In this document: in pieces, positions 8,130 through 17,941 of the stretch
How the letters are laid out: each line of letters begins with the position of its first letter
How positions within the stretch are numbered: the first letter of the stretch is position 1
Source: Algoriphagus boritolerans DSM 17298 = JCM 18970
Lineage (GTDB): Bacteria; Bacteroidota; Bacteroidia; Cytophagales; Cyclobacteriaceae
Direction of reading: 5' to 3'
Assembly (NCBI RefSeq): GCF_900108085.1
Contig: NZ_FNVR01000015.1
Location: 35,923 to 99,922, forward strand
Length of the DNA stretch: 64,000 nucleotides
Translations under genes and position numbers: made by a program
Notes under the pieces: model-generated
Databases searched by the model: none
The model's input: only the letters and a program-made list of their open reading frames with translations
What the model was told of the DNA's origin: nothing

Positions 8130-8888
8130 TTACCTCAAAAACCTTCTCATCTCCTCTACCACCGCATGTGGCTGTTCCGCATGAAGCCAATGGCCTGCAT
8201 TGGCGATAAATTCCAATTCATAGTTGGGGAAATGGGCTTCTAAATCTGGTAAATCTTTTTGTTGAATGTAATTGGAATTGGCACCAGCAAGGAAAAGAGT
8301 TGGACCTTCGAAGATTGAACTTTCGGCCAAGGCTTCTCCGACATTTTCAATCTTTTCGGTGATGACTTTCAGGTTAATCTTCCAGGTAAAACCTTCACTG
8401 TCACGAGTCAGACTTTTCAGCAGAAACTGACGAACTCCCAATTCCGGGATGTATTTCGCCAATTGCTCATCGGCTTCCTTCCGGGATTTGATTTCCTTCA
8501 GGTTTAGAGAGTTCAATCCTTCCAAAATTGACTCATGATGAACCGGATAATAGCGAGGCGCAATGTCCGCAACTATCAGTTTTTCTACCCGCTCTGGATA
8601 TTTCACGGCGAAATTCATGACCGTTTTCCCACCCATTGAATGACCTAAGAGTAAGACTTTGTCCAATCCCTCAGCATCCAAAAGTTCTTTCAAATCCTCA
8701 ACCATCACCGCGTAATTCCATTCCTCTGAATGCGGAGAATCTCCATGATTTCGCTGATCGACGAGGTAAAGCGTGTAATGTTCTACCAACTCTTTGGCAA
8801 TGGAAAACCAGTTATCCAGCGAGCCAAAAAGGCCGTGAAGGATGACGAGTGGTGGGCCGGAGCCGGATTTTTTGAAGTTTAAAAGCAT
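8130..8888 (-). CDS. Alpha/beta-hydrolase, YbfF-type esterase
   Basis: 252 residues. The oxyanion loop HGLFGSLDNW starts at residue 18, the DQRNHGDSPHS strand-turn is typical of YbfF, the nucleophile elbow is GHSMGG (Ser about 84), and the catalytic His is in ANAGHWLHAEQP near residue 232. The family hydrolyses small acyl or thio esters in the cytoplasm. Convergent with the amidohydrolase, separated by a short low-complexity linker (8068-8129). Standard length and start. Confidence 0.9.
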   Translation of the reverse strand: MLLNFKKSGSGPPLVILHGLFGSLDNWFSIAKELVEHYTLYLVDQRNHGDSPHSEEWNYAVMVEDLKELLDAEGLDKVLLLGHSMGGKTVMNFAVKYPERVEKLIVADIAPRYYPVHHESILEGLNSLNLKEIKSRKEADEQLAKYIPELGVRQFLLKSLTRDSEGFTWKINLKVITEKIENVGEALAESSIFEGPTLFLAGANSNYIQQKDLPDLEAHFPNYELEFIANAGHWLHAEQPHAVVEEMRRFLR

Positions 8889-9015
8889 GTTGAGATTTAC
8901 GATTTATGAATTTCGATTTACGTCGATTATTGTGTGTTTTGGCCCTTGACCTAAGGAAATTACACCCTACTTAAGTTTTTAAATTTTCTTTTGACTTTGA
9001 TGGAGACAATTTCTA

Positions 9016-9233
9016 GACCCCGAATGGGGTCAAACCTTTAAATAGCCGCGGGTGAAACCCGTGGACAACAGATGATTTGAATTATATCAGACGACCCTGA
9101 AAAGGGTCGAACAATAATAGATTCCCTTTATTTTAGATGTTCAACCCCATTCGGGGTTGTTTCCAAATTTGTTCCTTCCATTTTTCCCTAGGTTTCGCCT
9201 AGGGCTATTCAGAGGTTTGACCACTTCGTGGTC
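9016..9233. repeat. Cluster of six short palindromes
   Basis: This 8889-9371 gap holds no gene. It contains, in order, hairpins GACCCCGAATGGGGTC (9016), CCGCGGGT/ACCCGTGG (9046-9064), CGACCCTGAAAAGGGTCG (9092), CAACCCCATTCGGGGTTG (9142), CCCTAGG/CCTAGGG followed by GCTATT (9186-9204) and GACCACTTCGTGGTC (9219). The modules differ in sequence but share layout and spacer words, and similar modules return at 52.3 and 60 kb. This is REP/BIME-like organisation; no RAYT transposase gene is seen in the window. Confidence 0.75.
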
Positions 9234-9371
9234 ATCATTAAATTATTATATTTCAAGCCCCGTAGTTAGTGTCCTCACAAACCGACCTCACAAAATTTTA
9301 TAATAGGGTATGAGGACACCCACCTTGGTTCAATACAAATTTTTCAATCTTCCAATTTTTCAATCTTCCAA

Positions 9372-10088
9372 TCAAATCTCCAACTGCCTTCGATACATCT
9401 GAATTGTATTTTCCAATCCATAATACAGTGCATCGCAGATCAAGGCATGTCCGATAGAGACTTCTTTCAAAAACGGAATCTGCTGCTTCAGGTAAGCCAA
9501 GTTGTGCAGATCTAAGTCATGGCCTGCATTTAGTCCCAAGCCCAATTCTCGGGCGATATGGGCCACTTCCACATAAGCTTTCACGGCTTTTTCCCGGTCC
9601 TGATGATAATGTGCCGCATAAGGTTCAGTGTACAATTCCACTCGATCGGTACCGGTAAGTTTGGCTGGCTCGAAGTATTTTGCTTCAGGGTTGATGAAAA
9701 TGGATACCCGTGTACCGATCTCATGCAGTTCCGCAACGATCTCACGAAGCATGCTATGATTTGTAATGGTATCCCAACCGGTATTCGAGGTAATCACATC
9801 CGGCGGATCGGGTACGAGCGTGGCTTGGGCAGGCTTGACTTCCCGGATCAGTTGCATAAAGCGTTGATTGGGGTAGCCTTCGATATTGAATTCTGTAGTC
9901 ACCACTTTTGCCAAATCCAACACATCCTGGTAGCGGATGTGTCGCTCATCCGGTCTCGGGTGAACCGTAATTCCCTGAGCACCAAATCGCTCACAGTCCA
10001 AGGCGACTTTGACCACATTGGGATTGTCCGCTCCGCGGGCATTGCGGAGGGTGGCAATCTTGTTAATATTTACACTAAGTTGAGTCAT
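9372..10088 (-). CDS. pdxJ: Pyridoxine 5'-phosphate synthase
   Basis: 238 residues, full length for PdxJ. It condenses 3-amino-2-oxopropyl phosphate with 1-deoxy-D-xylulose 5-phosphate to make pyridoxine 5'-phosphate, the last ring-forming step of the DXP-dependent vitamin B6 pathway. Visible family blocks: [20 protein letters not shown] at the N-terminus, [21 protein letters not shown], the SIFINPEA strand, [14 protein letters not shown] (phosphate site) and [16 protein letters not shown]. Divergent from the YqeY-like gene at 10149, with only 60 bases between the two starts, so the promoters share that gap. Confidence 0.96.
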   Translation of the reverse strand: MTQLSVNINKIATLRNARGADNPNVVKVALDCERFGAQGITVHPRPDERHIRYQDVLDLAKVVTTEFNIEGYPNQRFMQLIREVKPAQATLVPDPPDVITSNTGWDTITNHSMLREIVAELHEIGTRVSIFINPEAKYFEPAKLTGTDRVELYTEPYAAHYHQDREKAVKAYVEVAHIARELGLGLNAGHDLDLHNLAYLKQQIPFLKEVSIGHALICDALYYGLENTIQMYRRQLEI

Positions 10089-10148
10089 ATCCGTTTTGAA
10101 AAAGGTATTTTTACAGGGTATTATTGATATAACACAAACTTAGGACTA

Positions 10149-10601
10149 ATGGCTTTAAAGCAGAAAGTAGAAGGCGAAATAAAATCCGCCATGATTGCCA
10201 AAGACAAGGTACGGTTGACCGCCTTGCGTGCGATCAAATCAATGATTCTTCTCGAGGAAACAAAAGGAGGCTTCAGTGGAGCGCTGAGTGAAGATGAAGA
10301 AATGAAGCTTTTGACCAAGGCAGCCAAGCAGCGCAAAGACTCTGCAGATATTTACCAACAACAAAATAGACCCGATCTTTTGGAAGTGGAATTGGCTGAG
10401 CTTGCGGTGATTCAGGAGTTTTTGCCAAAAGCTTTGACCGATGACGAACTTACTGCCGCAATTCAGGAAATCATCACTATCACAGGTGCGGTGAGTGCCA
10501 AAGAAATGGGTAAAGTCATTGGCGCAGCCAACAAGCAACTCGCGGGAAAAGCTGACGGAAAAGCGATTGCGGACAAAGTAAAATCACTTTTGAACGGCTG
10601 A
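10149..10601 (+). CDS. GatB/YqeY domain protein
   Basis: 150 residues, the usual length of stand-alone YqeY. It contains the family features DKVRLTALRAIKSMI, AAKQRKDSADIYQQQNRPDL, ELAVIQEFLPKAL and the C-terminal AVSAKEMGKVIGAANKQLAG helical tail-like domain shared with GatB. YqeY has tRNA-amidotransferase-like tail fold but its role is not settled. First gene of a three-gene run: the next start (TTG at 10603) follows its stop by one base. Confidence 0.93.
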   Translation: MALKQKVEGEIKSAMIAKDKVRLTALRAIKSMILLEETKGGFSGALSEDEEMKLLTKAAKQRKDSADIYQQQNRPDLLEVELAELAVIQEFLPKALTDDELTAAIQEIITITGAVSAKEMGKVIGAANKQLAGKADGKAIADKVKSLLNG

Positions 10602-10602
10602 G

Positions 10603-11148
10603 TTGGCACCGATTGATATTGTCATCCTGATTATTCTGGCTTTGGGAGCCTATGAGGGCTACAAAAAAGGCTTGTTGATGTCTATTGTAGGTCTTATAGG
10701 TTTCGTTTTGGCGATTATTTTGGGAGTTTATTTTATGGACCCTGTAAGCAAAATGCTTGCTGAGCGACTGGATGAACTCACGTTTGCTTTTCCGATTATC
10801 GCATTTTTGATTGTATTTATCATCACGCTCCTTATCGTCAACATTGCGGGTTGGATGCTCAAGAAAATGATGGATATGATCCTGCTGGGTAGTGTAGACA
10901 GTATCGCTGGAGCAATTTTGGGGATTTTAAAATCCGCGTTTTTTATTAGCCTGTTTATGTGGCTGGCATTGGGTTTTGAGCTTAAAATACCAAAAGAATG
11001 GAGTGCAAAAAGTGAGTATCTCCAATACATTGAACCTTTGGCACCGGGTGTGATTTGGGTGTTGGAGCCACTGGTGCCTAAAGTCAAAGAGCTGCAGGAG
11101 ACGATTGCAGAGATCGTGGAAGGGTTTAAGGATGCTGCTGCTGATTGA
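10603..11148 (+). CDS. CvpA family membrane protein
   Basis: 181 residues with four predicted transmembrane segments (about residues 4-22, 26-46, 63-88, 98-122) and the typical N-terminus APIDIVILIILALGAYEGYKKG. CvpA proteins are inner-membrane proteins linked to colicin V production in E. coli and to envelope homeostasis. The start is a TTG directly after the TGA of the YqeY gene; no ATG lies nearby that would keep helix 1, so TTG is accepted. Overlaps the following gene by 17 nt, indicating translational coupling. Confidence 0.88.
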   Translation: MAPIDIVILIILALGAYEGYKKGLLMSIVGLIGFVLAIILGVYFMDPVSKMLAERLDELTFAFPIIAFLIVFIITLLIVNIAGWMLKKMMDMILLGSVDSIAGAILGILKSAFFISLFMWLALGFELKIPKEWSAKSEYLQYIEPLAPGVIWVLEPLVPKVKELQETIAEIVEGFKDAAAD

Positions 11149-11698
11149 TAATTTCGATTCCTTCAGCCATATTTTGGCGGATCTGATTCGACAGACAGGC
11201 GAGGAATTATGCGTCGTTCGAAATGATGCAAGTTTGGAAGAGATTGAAAAAATCTTTTTCAAAGGCTTGATTCTTTCACCAGGACCTGGAATTCCACGGG
11301 ATGCAGGAAATCTTTTATCTGTTTTTGAAAAATTCTACAAGCGAGTTCCAGTCTTGGGTGTCTGCTTGGGACATCAGGCGATTGGTGAATTTTTTGGAGC
11401 AGAATTGGTAAAAAATCGAGTTCCAACCCATGGTAAAGTCCATTTGGTTAGAAAAACTCAACCTCATTTTTTCACAGAAAACCTAACAGATCAATTCCAA
11501 GTCACGCGCTATCACTCGCTTCAGCTGCAAAACGTGCCTGATTGTCTAGAGGTCATTTTGGAGACTGAGTCCGGAGAGATCATGGGAATGGCGCATAAGA
11601 CGCTCCCGATCCTAGGAATCCAATATCACCCGGAGGCGTATCTGACGGAGTATGGGCTGGAGCTGGTAAAAAACTGGGTCAAAATGCTCGATTCCTGA
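11132..11698 (+). CDS. Class I glutamine amidotransferase, TrpG/PabA type
   Basis: 188 residues, standard for the glutaminase subunit of anthranilate or aminodeoxychorismate synthase. MLLLIDNFDSFSHILADL is the family start, ILSPGPGIPRDAG is the conserved GPG loop, the nucleophile Cys about 78 lies in LGVCLGHQAIGEFFG, and the His-Glu pair in QYHPEAYLTEYG. The start at 11132 lies inside the cvpA end. No TrpE/PabB partner is in the window, which favours a PabA (folate) role, but the two cannot be separated from this alone. Last gene of the YqeY-cvpA-pabA-like unit. Confidence 0.88.
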   Translation: MLLLIDNFDSFSHILADLIRQTGEELCVVRNDASLEEIEKIFFKGLILSPGPGIPRDAGNLLSVFEKFYKRVPVLGVCLGHQAIGEFFGAELVKNRVPTHGKVHLVRKTQPHFFTENLTDQFQVTRYHSLQLQNVPDCLEVILETESGEIMGMAHKTLPILGIQYHPEAYLTEYGLELVKNWVKMLDS

Positions 11699-11711
11699 GA
11701 AGAGGGATCAA

Positions 11712-11822
11712 TATTTAACTAATTTCTCTAATTAAAATAGAGAAAATATCCGATATTTTTACTAGTACACTAGGTAAAATATCAGATAATTTCACTAGTA
11801 AAATAGGTAAATTATCTAATTC
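11712..11822. repeat. Three degenerate ~34-bp AT-rich direct repeats
   Basis: Three consecutive blocks share the pattern 'ctagt(a/n)aaAtaggtAAAtTATC.gATAatt'. The clearest pair is ACTAGTACACTAGGTAAAAT (from about 11762) and ACTAGTAAAATAGGTAAATT (from about 11796), followed by similar TATC-rich tails; a weaker copy starts near 11724. They lie 50-150 bases ahead of the decayed ATPase. A promoter-operator array for that gene is possible. The rest of 11823-11872 shows nothing. Confidence 0.5.
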
Positions 11823-11872
11823 AAACTTATCTTTGCCTCACATATCCTTTGAAATTCAATAGGTTTAGCACC

Positions 11873-12093
11873 ATGCAAAGATAGATTTTCGCCAGACTCA
11901 AGGAGCACCTCAAAAAAGAGGAAGCTACGCTATTGATCGGGCCAAGACAGAGTGGAAAATCTACCCTGCTGAAACAGCTTGAATCAGCCTGTGAATCAGA
12001 AAATATCCCTACAGTCTATATCAATCTGGAAAAAAAAACCTTTTGGCTGAACTGGATTCCAATCCACTCAATTTGTTGCGATCGATTTTCTAA
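11873..12093 (+). pseudogene. Decayed AAA ATPase (DUF4143-type, N-terminal piece)
   Basis: Starting at the ATG at 11873 the fourth codon is a TAG; beyond it the frame encodes FARLKEHLKKEEATLLIGPR and the Walker A GPRQSGKSTLLKQL typical of the stand-alone AAA_14/DUF4143 ATPases. After INLEKK an A-rich run (about 12030-12038) shifts the frame: the homologous continuation NLLAELDSNPLNLLRSIF is in the -1 frame and ends at 12091-12093. The rest of the gene (central and DUF4143 domains) is absent. Three lesions make this a clear pseudogene. 12094-12260 shows nothing further. Confidence 0.75.
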
Positions 12094-12260
12094 AACTGAA
12101 TAAAAATTTTGACCTGTTTATTTCGGTCTCCCGTACCTTTCAATTAAAAAATAAAATTAGTTAATAGAAATAATCAAAACAATCCGGATTCTCGATCCCA
12201 CCTAATTGCTAAGAAAAAACTTAATGCGTCGTAAATGGTCAATCGTAACTTTAAATCCAA

Positions 12261-12914
12261 TCACCTCAAATCAATCACCTCAATTCCCGGGTGTTTTTTT
12301 GGATCAAAGGTAAAATAGTCAACAGCCAGATCAGGAGCAGCTTTTAGATTTTTGAAGGAATAAGAAAAGATCCCTCCCTGCCCGTCGGACATTTCCCATC
12401 CCAGTAAATCCTTGGAGGATTTGTCCACCATCAATTTCACTTCCTTGAATGGAGCATTGGATTTCATGGCAGTGAGTTCGACTACATTGACTGCTTTTCC
12501 CTGATAGGTTTTGTCTGCTAAAAGCCGATAATTGAAGCCAGTCTGATACATTTTATAGATGTTTGAGGGAGTCAGTTCACCTTCCATCTGAGTCGCATCG
12601 TTGATGGTTACTTCCTTGTAAGAGGCTGTTTGGATATAGGTCCATACCGTTTTTCCGTCGTTATAGATTTCCTGATCAGGAAGCTTTAATCGGTATTTTT
12701 CTCCACTTACAGCGATTTCACCGGCTTGCCTGTCACCGGCTACACCGGCATCCTGGTAGGTGTAGTCAAAACCTGCGGTAAACCCTTTCATGTTTTGGTA
12801 CTTTTGGCTCATCGCATCAAGCACGGCTTTGGCTTTTGGGTCTTTCTGCGCTGTGGCCTGAAAGCTCCATAAAACCAGACAAAAAAGAAGGAAAAGTTGA
12901 CTTGGAAATTTCAT
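12261..12914 (-). CDS. LolA-like outer-membrane lipoprotein carrier
   Basis: 217 residues. A signal peptide ending ATAQKDP is followed by the LolA-like start AVLDAMSQKYQNMKGFTAGF, the beta-sheet half-barrel (GEIAVSGEKYRLKLPDQEIY, NDGKTVWTYI), and a C-terminal PDLAVDYFTFDPKKHPGIEV. LolA ferries lipoproteins across the periplasm from LolCDE; Bacteroidota LolA proteins are divergent, so the assignment is at family level. It lies 33 nt downstream of ftsK on the same strand; this ftsK-lolA pairing is common in bacteria and supports the call. Confidence 0.9.
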   Translation of the reverse strand: MKFPSQLFLLFCLVLWSFQATAQKDPKAKAVLDAMSQKYQNMKGFTAGFDYTYQDAGVAGDRQAGEIAVSGEKYRLKLPDQEIYNDGKTVWTYIQTASYKEVTINDATQMEGELTPSNIYKMYQTGFNYRLLADKTYQGKAVNVVELTAMKSNAPFKEVKLMVDKSSKDLLGWEMSDGQGGIFSYSFKNLKAAPDLAVDYFTFDPKKHPGIEVIDLR

Positions 12915-12947
12915 GAATTGGAGCTGTTGGAACTGGATTTACAGCGA

Positions 12948-15434
12948 TTACAAGCTATTCAATAACCGTTCCAAACTGGCGTCATCCTGGATAAGGACTT
13001 CCCTTGCTTTTGAGCCCTCAAAAGAACCTACGATTCCAGCTGCCTCCAACTGGTCTACAATCCTTCCGGCTCGATTATAACCCAGCTTTAACTTTCTTTG
13101 AATTAAAGAAGTACTTCCCTGCTGATGCAAAACGATCAGTCGCGCTGCTTCATCAAATAGCGGATCACGATCTGAAAGATCCACGCCGGAAATGGAGCCA
13201 TCTCCATCTTCTCCGACGAATTCCGGAAGTAAATAAGCATCCGAATAGCCCTTTTGCTCACCTATCCAATCACAAATGGCGTCCACTTCGGGAGTATCCA
13301 GGAAGGCACATTGGATTCGGGTCATTTCTGAGCCATGGGAAAGCAGCATGTCTCCCATGCCAATGAGTTGGTCTGCCCCTCCTGCGTCCAGAATGGTTCT
13401 GGAGTCGATTTTGGAGGTAACCCGGAAAGAAAGCCGGGCAGGAAAGTTTGCTTTGATGATCCCTGTGATGACGTTCACCGAAGGCCGTTGGGTGGCCACC
13501 ACCAGGTGAATTCCTATGGCCCGTGCAAGCTGTGCCAAGCGAGCGATCGGAGCTTCGATCTCTTTTCCCGCGGTCATCATCAAGTCCGCCAACTCATCGA
13601 TCACGAGGACGATGTATGGCATGAAATAGTGTCCTTTTTCAGGATTGAGTTTGCGGGCGATAAACTTGGCGTTGTATTCTTTGAGGTTTCTACAGCCCGC
13701 ATCTTTGAGTAGATTGTATCGGTTATCCATTTCGATACAAAGCGAATTCAGCGTATAGATAACCTTCTTGGTATCGGTGATAATGGCTTCTTCCGATCCC
13801 GGAAGCTTGGCCAAGAAGTGCCGCTCGATCTTGTTAAAGAGCGTTAATTCTACCTTTTTTGGATCTACGAGGACAAACTTCAACTGGGAAGGGTGCTTTT
13901 TGTAAATCAAGGAAGCCAAGATCATGTTTAGTCCGACGGACTTACCTTGGCCAGTTGCTCCAGCCATCAGGAGGTGAGGCATCTTAGCCAGATCGGCCAC
14001 AAATACTTCATTGGAAATGGTTTTGCCCAAAGCAATAGGAAGATCCTTGTCTGAACGCATGAATTTCTCCGTGCCCAATACCGCCCGAGCTGGCACAAGC
14101 TCCCGGTTTTTATTGGGAACCTCGATACCAATGGTACCTTTTCCTGGGATAGGGGCGATGATTCGAATCCCCAATGCCGCCAAACTCAAAGCAATATCGT
14201 CTTCGAGATTTTTGATTTTTGAGATCTTCACCCCCGGATCGGGGACGATTTCGTACAAAGTCACCGTAGGTCCGATCGTTGCCTGAATTCCCTGAATTCC
14301 TATTTGGAAATTTTTGAGTGTGGTGACGATTTTATCCTTGTTTTCCTGCAGTTCCTGCATCGATACGGTCACCTTTTTGATGTCGTATTCATTCAGCAGG
14401 TCAAGTGTAGGATATTTATATCGGGGGAGGTCCAGCGTAGGATCGTAGGGATCCAGGTTTTCGACCTCTTCGGCTGTTTTTTCCTCTTCTATTTTATTTA
14501 CTGAGAAATTGCCTTGTTTCACGGCACTTTTTCCCTCATCCAAAAGATTGACCTGAGGAACTTCAAAAAGATCTTCTTCCTGCTCCTCTGACATTTCTCC
14601 TTTGACATCAAAGGCAAGCTCGGGCTTAGATTCGGTTGAGGGATTACTTTTCACTTCCCAAGCGCTTCCGTCATCATCGATTTCTTCTTCCAATTCGTCA
14701 TTTTCTTCGGAACCGTCATTGATCGAAAAAGGACTGGTTTTGGGTTCTTTTTTCTGTAGAGCAGAACTATCAGCCATCTCCTCATCCTTTGGAGAAAACC
14801 AGGTCAATTTCTCCAAACCGAAGAAAAGAACCACGAAAATCAAAAATGCGCCAACAATAATGATGAAGGTTCCCATTCCCAGAAAATCACTGGAAAGCTT
14901 GGCCAACTCATACCCAAATCCTCCTGAAAGAAAACTCCAATACGAGTAACCTTCCACCAAAATCACGATGTAGCCCATCAATAATCCGAGCCAAGCTGTG
15001 AAAAACAGCGAAAAAACCACATATCGCGTGAGCGGTAGCAGGGAAAACTTAAACGTCCACCTAAACCCAAGCAAAAACAGGAATGGAGGAAGTAAAAATG
15101 CGGCAATTCCAAACCAGCGAAAGATGAGCCAGTGCGATGCTTGGGCTCCCAGGTAACCCACCCAATTCCGCGATTCTCTTGCGGCATCCCGAACCGCCTG
15201 ATCCGGATTGTTCATGACCAAACTTTGGTCGGCAGGACCATTGATCAAGTAGCTGATGAAGGCAATAAATAAAAAGATTGACGCTGAAATTAAAATGATC
15301 CCAAGCGTCAGCGGTAATTGCTTAAATTGGATTTTCCCAAAAGAAAACCCCGGCCCTTTTGGTTTGACAGGGCTTTTTTTAGTGTTCTCTGCTTTCTTTC
15401 GAAATGTATTTTTAGCGGAAGATTCTGATGCCAT
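12948..15434 (-). CDS. ftsK: DNA translocase FtsK
   Basis: 828 residues. Basic N-terminus, then four transmembrane helices (roughly residues 38-60, 100-122, 135-160, 185-207), an acidic low-complexity linker (about 215-330, rich in E/D/S), an alpha subdomain (YPTLDLLNEYDIKKVTVSM), the motor with Walker A AGATGQGKSVGLN and Walker B VLVIDELADLMM, and the C-terminal gamma winged helix (GSTSLIQRKLKLGYNRAGRI) that reads KOPS sites. FtsK anchors at the septum and pumps chromosome ends for XerCD resolution. Typical Bacteroidota length. Upstream of and probably co-transcribed with the lolA-like gene. Confidence 0.97.
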   Translation of the reverse strand: MASESSAKNTFRKKAENTKKSPVKPKGPGFSFGKIQFKQLPLTLGIILISASIFLFIAFISYLINGPADQSLVMNNPDQAVRDAARESRNWVGYLGAQASHWLIFRWFGIAAFLLPPFLFLLGFRWTFKFSLLPLTRYVVFSLFFTAWLGLLMGYIVILVEGYSYWSFLSGGFGYELAKLSSDFLGMGTFIIIVGAFLIFVVLFFGLEKLTWFSPKDEEMADSSALQKKEPKTSPFSINDGSEENDELEEEIDDDGSAWEVKSNPSTESKPELAFDVKGEMSEEQEEDLFEVPQVNLLDEGKSAVKQGNFSVNKIEEEKTAEEVENLDPYDPTLDLPRYKYPTLDLLNEYDIKKVTVSMQELQENKDKIVTTLKNFQIGIQGIQATIGPTVTLYEIVPDPGVKISKIKNLEDDIALSLAALGIRIIAPIPGKGTIGIEVPNKNRELVPARAVLGTEKFMRSDKDLPIALGKTISNEVFVADLAKMPHLLMAGATGQGKSVGLNMILASLIYKKHPSQLKFVLVDPKKVELTLFNKIERHFLAKLPGSEEAIITDTKKVIYTLNSLCIEMDNRYNLLKDAGCRNLKEYNAKFIARKLNPEKGHYFMPYIVLVIDELADLMMTAGKEIEAPIARLAQLARAIGIHLVVATQRPSVNVITGIIKANFPARLSFRVTSKIDSRTILDAGGADQLIGMGDMLLSHGSEMTRIQCAFLDTPEVDAICDWIGEQKGYSDAYLLPEFVGEDGDGSISGVDLSDRDPLFDEAARLIVLHQQGSTSLIQRKLKLGYNRAGRIVDQLEAAGIVGSFEGSKAREVLIQDDASLERLLNSL

Positions 15435-15487
15435 TTAAGCTTGAAAGTACAATTTTAATTTTAGCCACGTGGCTATTGAATCGGATC

Positions 15488-16528
15488 TTACCGGGAAAAA
15501 TATGCCAGAAGTCCTTTTTTGATATTTTTTATCAATGCGGGTCCCTCATAAATCATGCCTGAGTAGACCTGAATCAGGCTCGCACCTGCCTCTAACTTTT
15601 CAATTGCGTCGGCCGCCGAATATATTCCTCCCACGCCGACTATCGGAAACGCTCCTTTTGACTTTTGATGTAGGTATCGGATGACTTCTGTACTTCTCTT
15701 TGCAAGAACTTTGCCGCTAACCCCGCCGGCTCCGATTGCCTTCACTTCAGTTGGAGAAGTGCTCAGATTCGAACGGTCGATGGTCGTATTGGTGGCAATG
15801 ACTCCGTCAATTTCGGTTTCTTGGACGATTTCCACGATGTCATCCAATTGTCCGTCGGTGAGGTCAGGAGCGATTTTTAGCAGGATCGGCTTTGGATTCG
15901 GTTTTTTATCGTTAGCAGATTTGACTGCTTGGAGAAGTTGCTTTAGCGGTTCTTTCTCCTGTAAATCACGAAGATTTGGCGTATTTGGAGAGCTGACATT
16001 GACTACAAAATAATCCACATAGGGATGAAGTGTCTCCAGACAAAACAGGTAATCGTCCACCGCATTTTCATTGGGAGTGACTTTGTTTTTGCCAATGTTT
16101 CCTCCGACGATGACATCGGAATTTCGTTGCTTCAATCGATCCACAGCTGCCAAAACACCCCCATTGTTGAAGCCCATGCGGTTGATCAGTGCTTCATCCT
16201 GTGGTAATCTGAAAAGGCGGGGAAGTGGATTTCCTTCTTGCGGTTTAGGTGTCAAAGTACCGATTTCGATGAATCCAAATCCGAGCATTGCCATTTCGTC
16301 GATGAGTTTGGCATCCTTATCAAAGCCTGCGGCCAGACCCACCGGATTTTTGAATTTCAATCCAAAAACCTCCCGTTCCAGCTTTGGATCATCCAAGCCA
16401 AAGGTGGATTTGACTATAGCGTGAGCAATCGGGAGATTGAAAAAGGTTTTAATAAGCGAAAAAGTGAAGTGGTGCGCTGCCTCCGGATTTTTGAGGAAAA
16501 GAAGTGGTTTGAGCAGAGATTTATACAC
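15488..16528 (-). CDS. pyrD: Dihydroorotate dehydrogenase (quinone), class 2
   Basis: About 346 residues. Oxidises dihydroorotate to orotate with quinone, the fourth step of pyrimidine synthesis, at the inner membrane. Class 2 features: N-terminal membrane helix region ([20 protein letters not shown]), [43 protein letters not shown] with the catalytic Ser, and [16 protein letters not shown] plus [12 protein letters not shown] for FMN phosphate. The GTG at 16528 is preferred because it reads [10 protein letters not shown], as homologues begin; a TTG at 16570 or a GTG at 16552 would add unsupported residues. Not in an operon with other pyr genes here. Confidence 0.95.
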   Translation of the reverse strand: MYKSLLKPLLFLKNPEAAHHFTFSLIKTFFNLPIAHAIVKSTFGLDDPKLEREVFGLKFKNPVGLAAGFDKDAKLIDEMAMLGFGFIEIGTLTPKPQEGNPLPRLFRLPQDEALINRMGFNNGGVLAAVDRLKQRNSDVIVGGNIGKNKVTPNENAVDDYLFCLETLHPYVDYFVVNVSSPNTPNLRDLQEKEPLKQLLQAVKSANDKKPNPKPILLKIAPDLTDGQLDDIVEIVQETEIDGVIATNTTIDRSNLSTSPTEVKAIGAGGVSGKVLAKRSTEVIRYLHQKSKGAFPIVGVGGIYSAADAIEKLEAGASLIQVYSGMIYEGPALIKNIKKGLLAYFSR

Positions 16529-16610
16529 GTAGACTGGAGCAGAATTGAGCACCAAAGTTAGGGATTGCAAGCAGAAAATCAGGCAGAAATATGCCCTGAT
16601 ATTCCAAGAT

Positions 16611-17381
16611 CTAGGAGTTTGCTTCTGAGATTAATCTCAGTCCTTCCAAGGTCAGATTCCGGTCGACTTCGTCAAACGTATTTTCCAAAGTGGTCAATAT
16701 CGCTGCAAGTCCGCCTGTGGCAATGATGGTGAATTTCAGCTTTGTTTCTTCTTCAATTGCCTCGATCATTCCTTTGACCAAACCGGTATATCCGTACAAA
16801 ACTCCGGCTTGAATCGCGTGGATCGTGTTTTTCCCAAGTGCAGAATCGGGAAGGCTCAGCTCGACTTCCGGCAGCTTGGAAGTATTGGAAAATAAAGCCT
16901 TGATGGCAGTTTGTAGTCCCGGCACGATGTTGACTCCGAGGATTTCTCCTTTTTTATCTACGGCTGTAAAGGTCAGGGCAGTTCCAAAATCCACAATAAT
17001 GACCGGGCTGCGATGCTTCGAAAAAGCGGCCACAACGTTGCACATCAGATCGCTGCCGATTTCGTTTGGCCGAAGGGATTTGACAGGAAGTTTGGGATAG
17101 CTTTTGGGTGAAATCAAGTAGGGTTCAAGACCAAAGAAATTCTTACAAAATTGCGAAATGATGAAGTTTACCTCGGGAACTACCGAACTAAAGCCGATTT
17201 TTTCAATCTGCGAAAGCTGAATTCCATGCTCGATAAAATAGAGCGGTACTTTTTTGCTGAGCTGAGAAATCAGCCTCGGAGTCTTAGTTTCGAGTCGGAA
17301 TTGGTTGGTCCATTTTCCGCTTCTTTGATCAAAAAGTGCAAAAACGACATTCGAGTTGCCGGCATCGATGGCTAAAAACAT
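16611..17381 (-). CDS. coaX: Type III pantothenate kinase
   Basis: 256 residues, the usual CoaX size. It phosphorylates pantothenate to start coenzyme A synthesis. The ASKHA-fold motifs are [18 protein letters not shown] (phosphate loop 1), [18 protein letters not shown] (the DxGTA loop), [20 protein letters not shown] and [12 protein letters not shown]. Ends SEANS. Divergent from the acetyltransferase gene starting at 17452 (70 bases between starts). Convergent or tandem gene context shows no CoA-specific operon. Confidence 0.96.
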   Translation of the reverse strand: MFLAIDAGNSNVVFALFDQRSGKWTNQFRLETKTPRLISQLSKKVPLYFIEHGIQLSQIEKIGFSSVVPEVNFIISQFCKNFFGLEPYLISPKSYPKLPVKSLRPNEIGSDLMCNVVAAFSKHRSPVIIVDFGTALTFTAVDKKGEILGVNIVPGLQTAIKALFSNTSKLPEVELSLPDSALGKNTIHAIQAGVLYGYTGLVKGMIEAIEEETKLKFTIIATGGLAAILTTLENTFDEVDRNLTLEGLRLISEANS

Positions 17382-17451
17382 GCTATTCTCAGGTTTTGAC
17401 TAATTTAGGCCAACAAAGAAGTAAATACCAAATTCAAATCCCTTTTTCGCT

Positions 17452-17931
17452 ATGTATTCTCTCCGCGAAGGCAAACTAGAAGACCTACCCCGTGTCCTCG
17501 AACTGATCAAAGAACTGGCACGCTATGAAAAAGCTCCCGAGCAAGTCACGAATTCCCTTGAGCTGATGAAAGAAGACGGGTTTGGACCAAATCCGGTTTA
17601 TGGTTTCTATGTCTGCGAGAAAAATGAAACAGATGAAATCATCGGCATCGCCATCTATTATTATCGCTATTCGACTTGGAAGGGGAAAAGACTTTACCTG
17701 GAAGATATTGTAGTGACCGAATCTGAGCGTGGAAATGGTGCCGGAAAGCTGCTTTTTGACCGGGTGATGGCCAAATCCCTGGAGACAAACTGTACCGGGA
17801 TGATGTGGCAGGTCCTGGACTGGAATGAGCCTGCGATCAATTTTTACAAAAAATACGGAGCAACACTGGAGGCAGGCTGGCTAAATGCACACTTGCAGGA
17901 TTATGAGATTAGGGAGTTGTTGAAAAGTTAA
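17452..17931 (+). CDS. GNAT-family N-acetyltransferase
   Basis: 159 residues. N-terminal REGKLEDLPRVLELIKELA, the central YLEDIVVTESERGNGAGKLL with the acetyl-CoA loop RGNGAG, and C-terminal WQVLDWNEPAINFYKKYGA match the diamine/spermidine-acetyltransferase-like branch of GNATs (cf. thialysine or SSAT-type). The substrate is not determinable. Single-gene unit ending at a shared hairpin terminator. Confidence 0.9.
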   Translation: MYSLREGKLEDLPRVLELIKELARYEKAPEQVTNSLELMKEDGFGPNPVYGFYVCEKNETDEIIGIAIYYYRYSTWKGKRLYLEDIVVTESERGNGAGKLLFDRVMAKSLETNCTGMMWQVLDWNEPAINFYKKYGATLEAGWLNAHLQDYEIRELLKS

Positions 17932-17941
17932 TTGGGCGGGA

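Noticed and set aside
11132..11698. Part of a trp operon (TrpG)
   Set aside because: No trpE, trpD or other trp gene adjoins; the neighbours are YqeY and CvpA genes.
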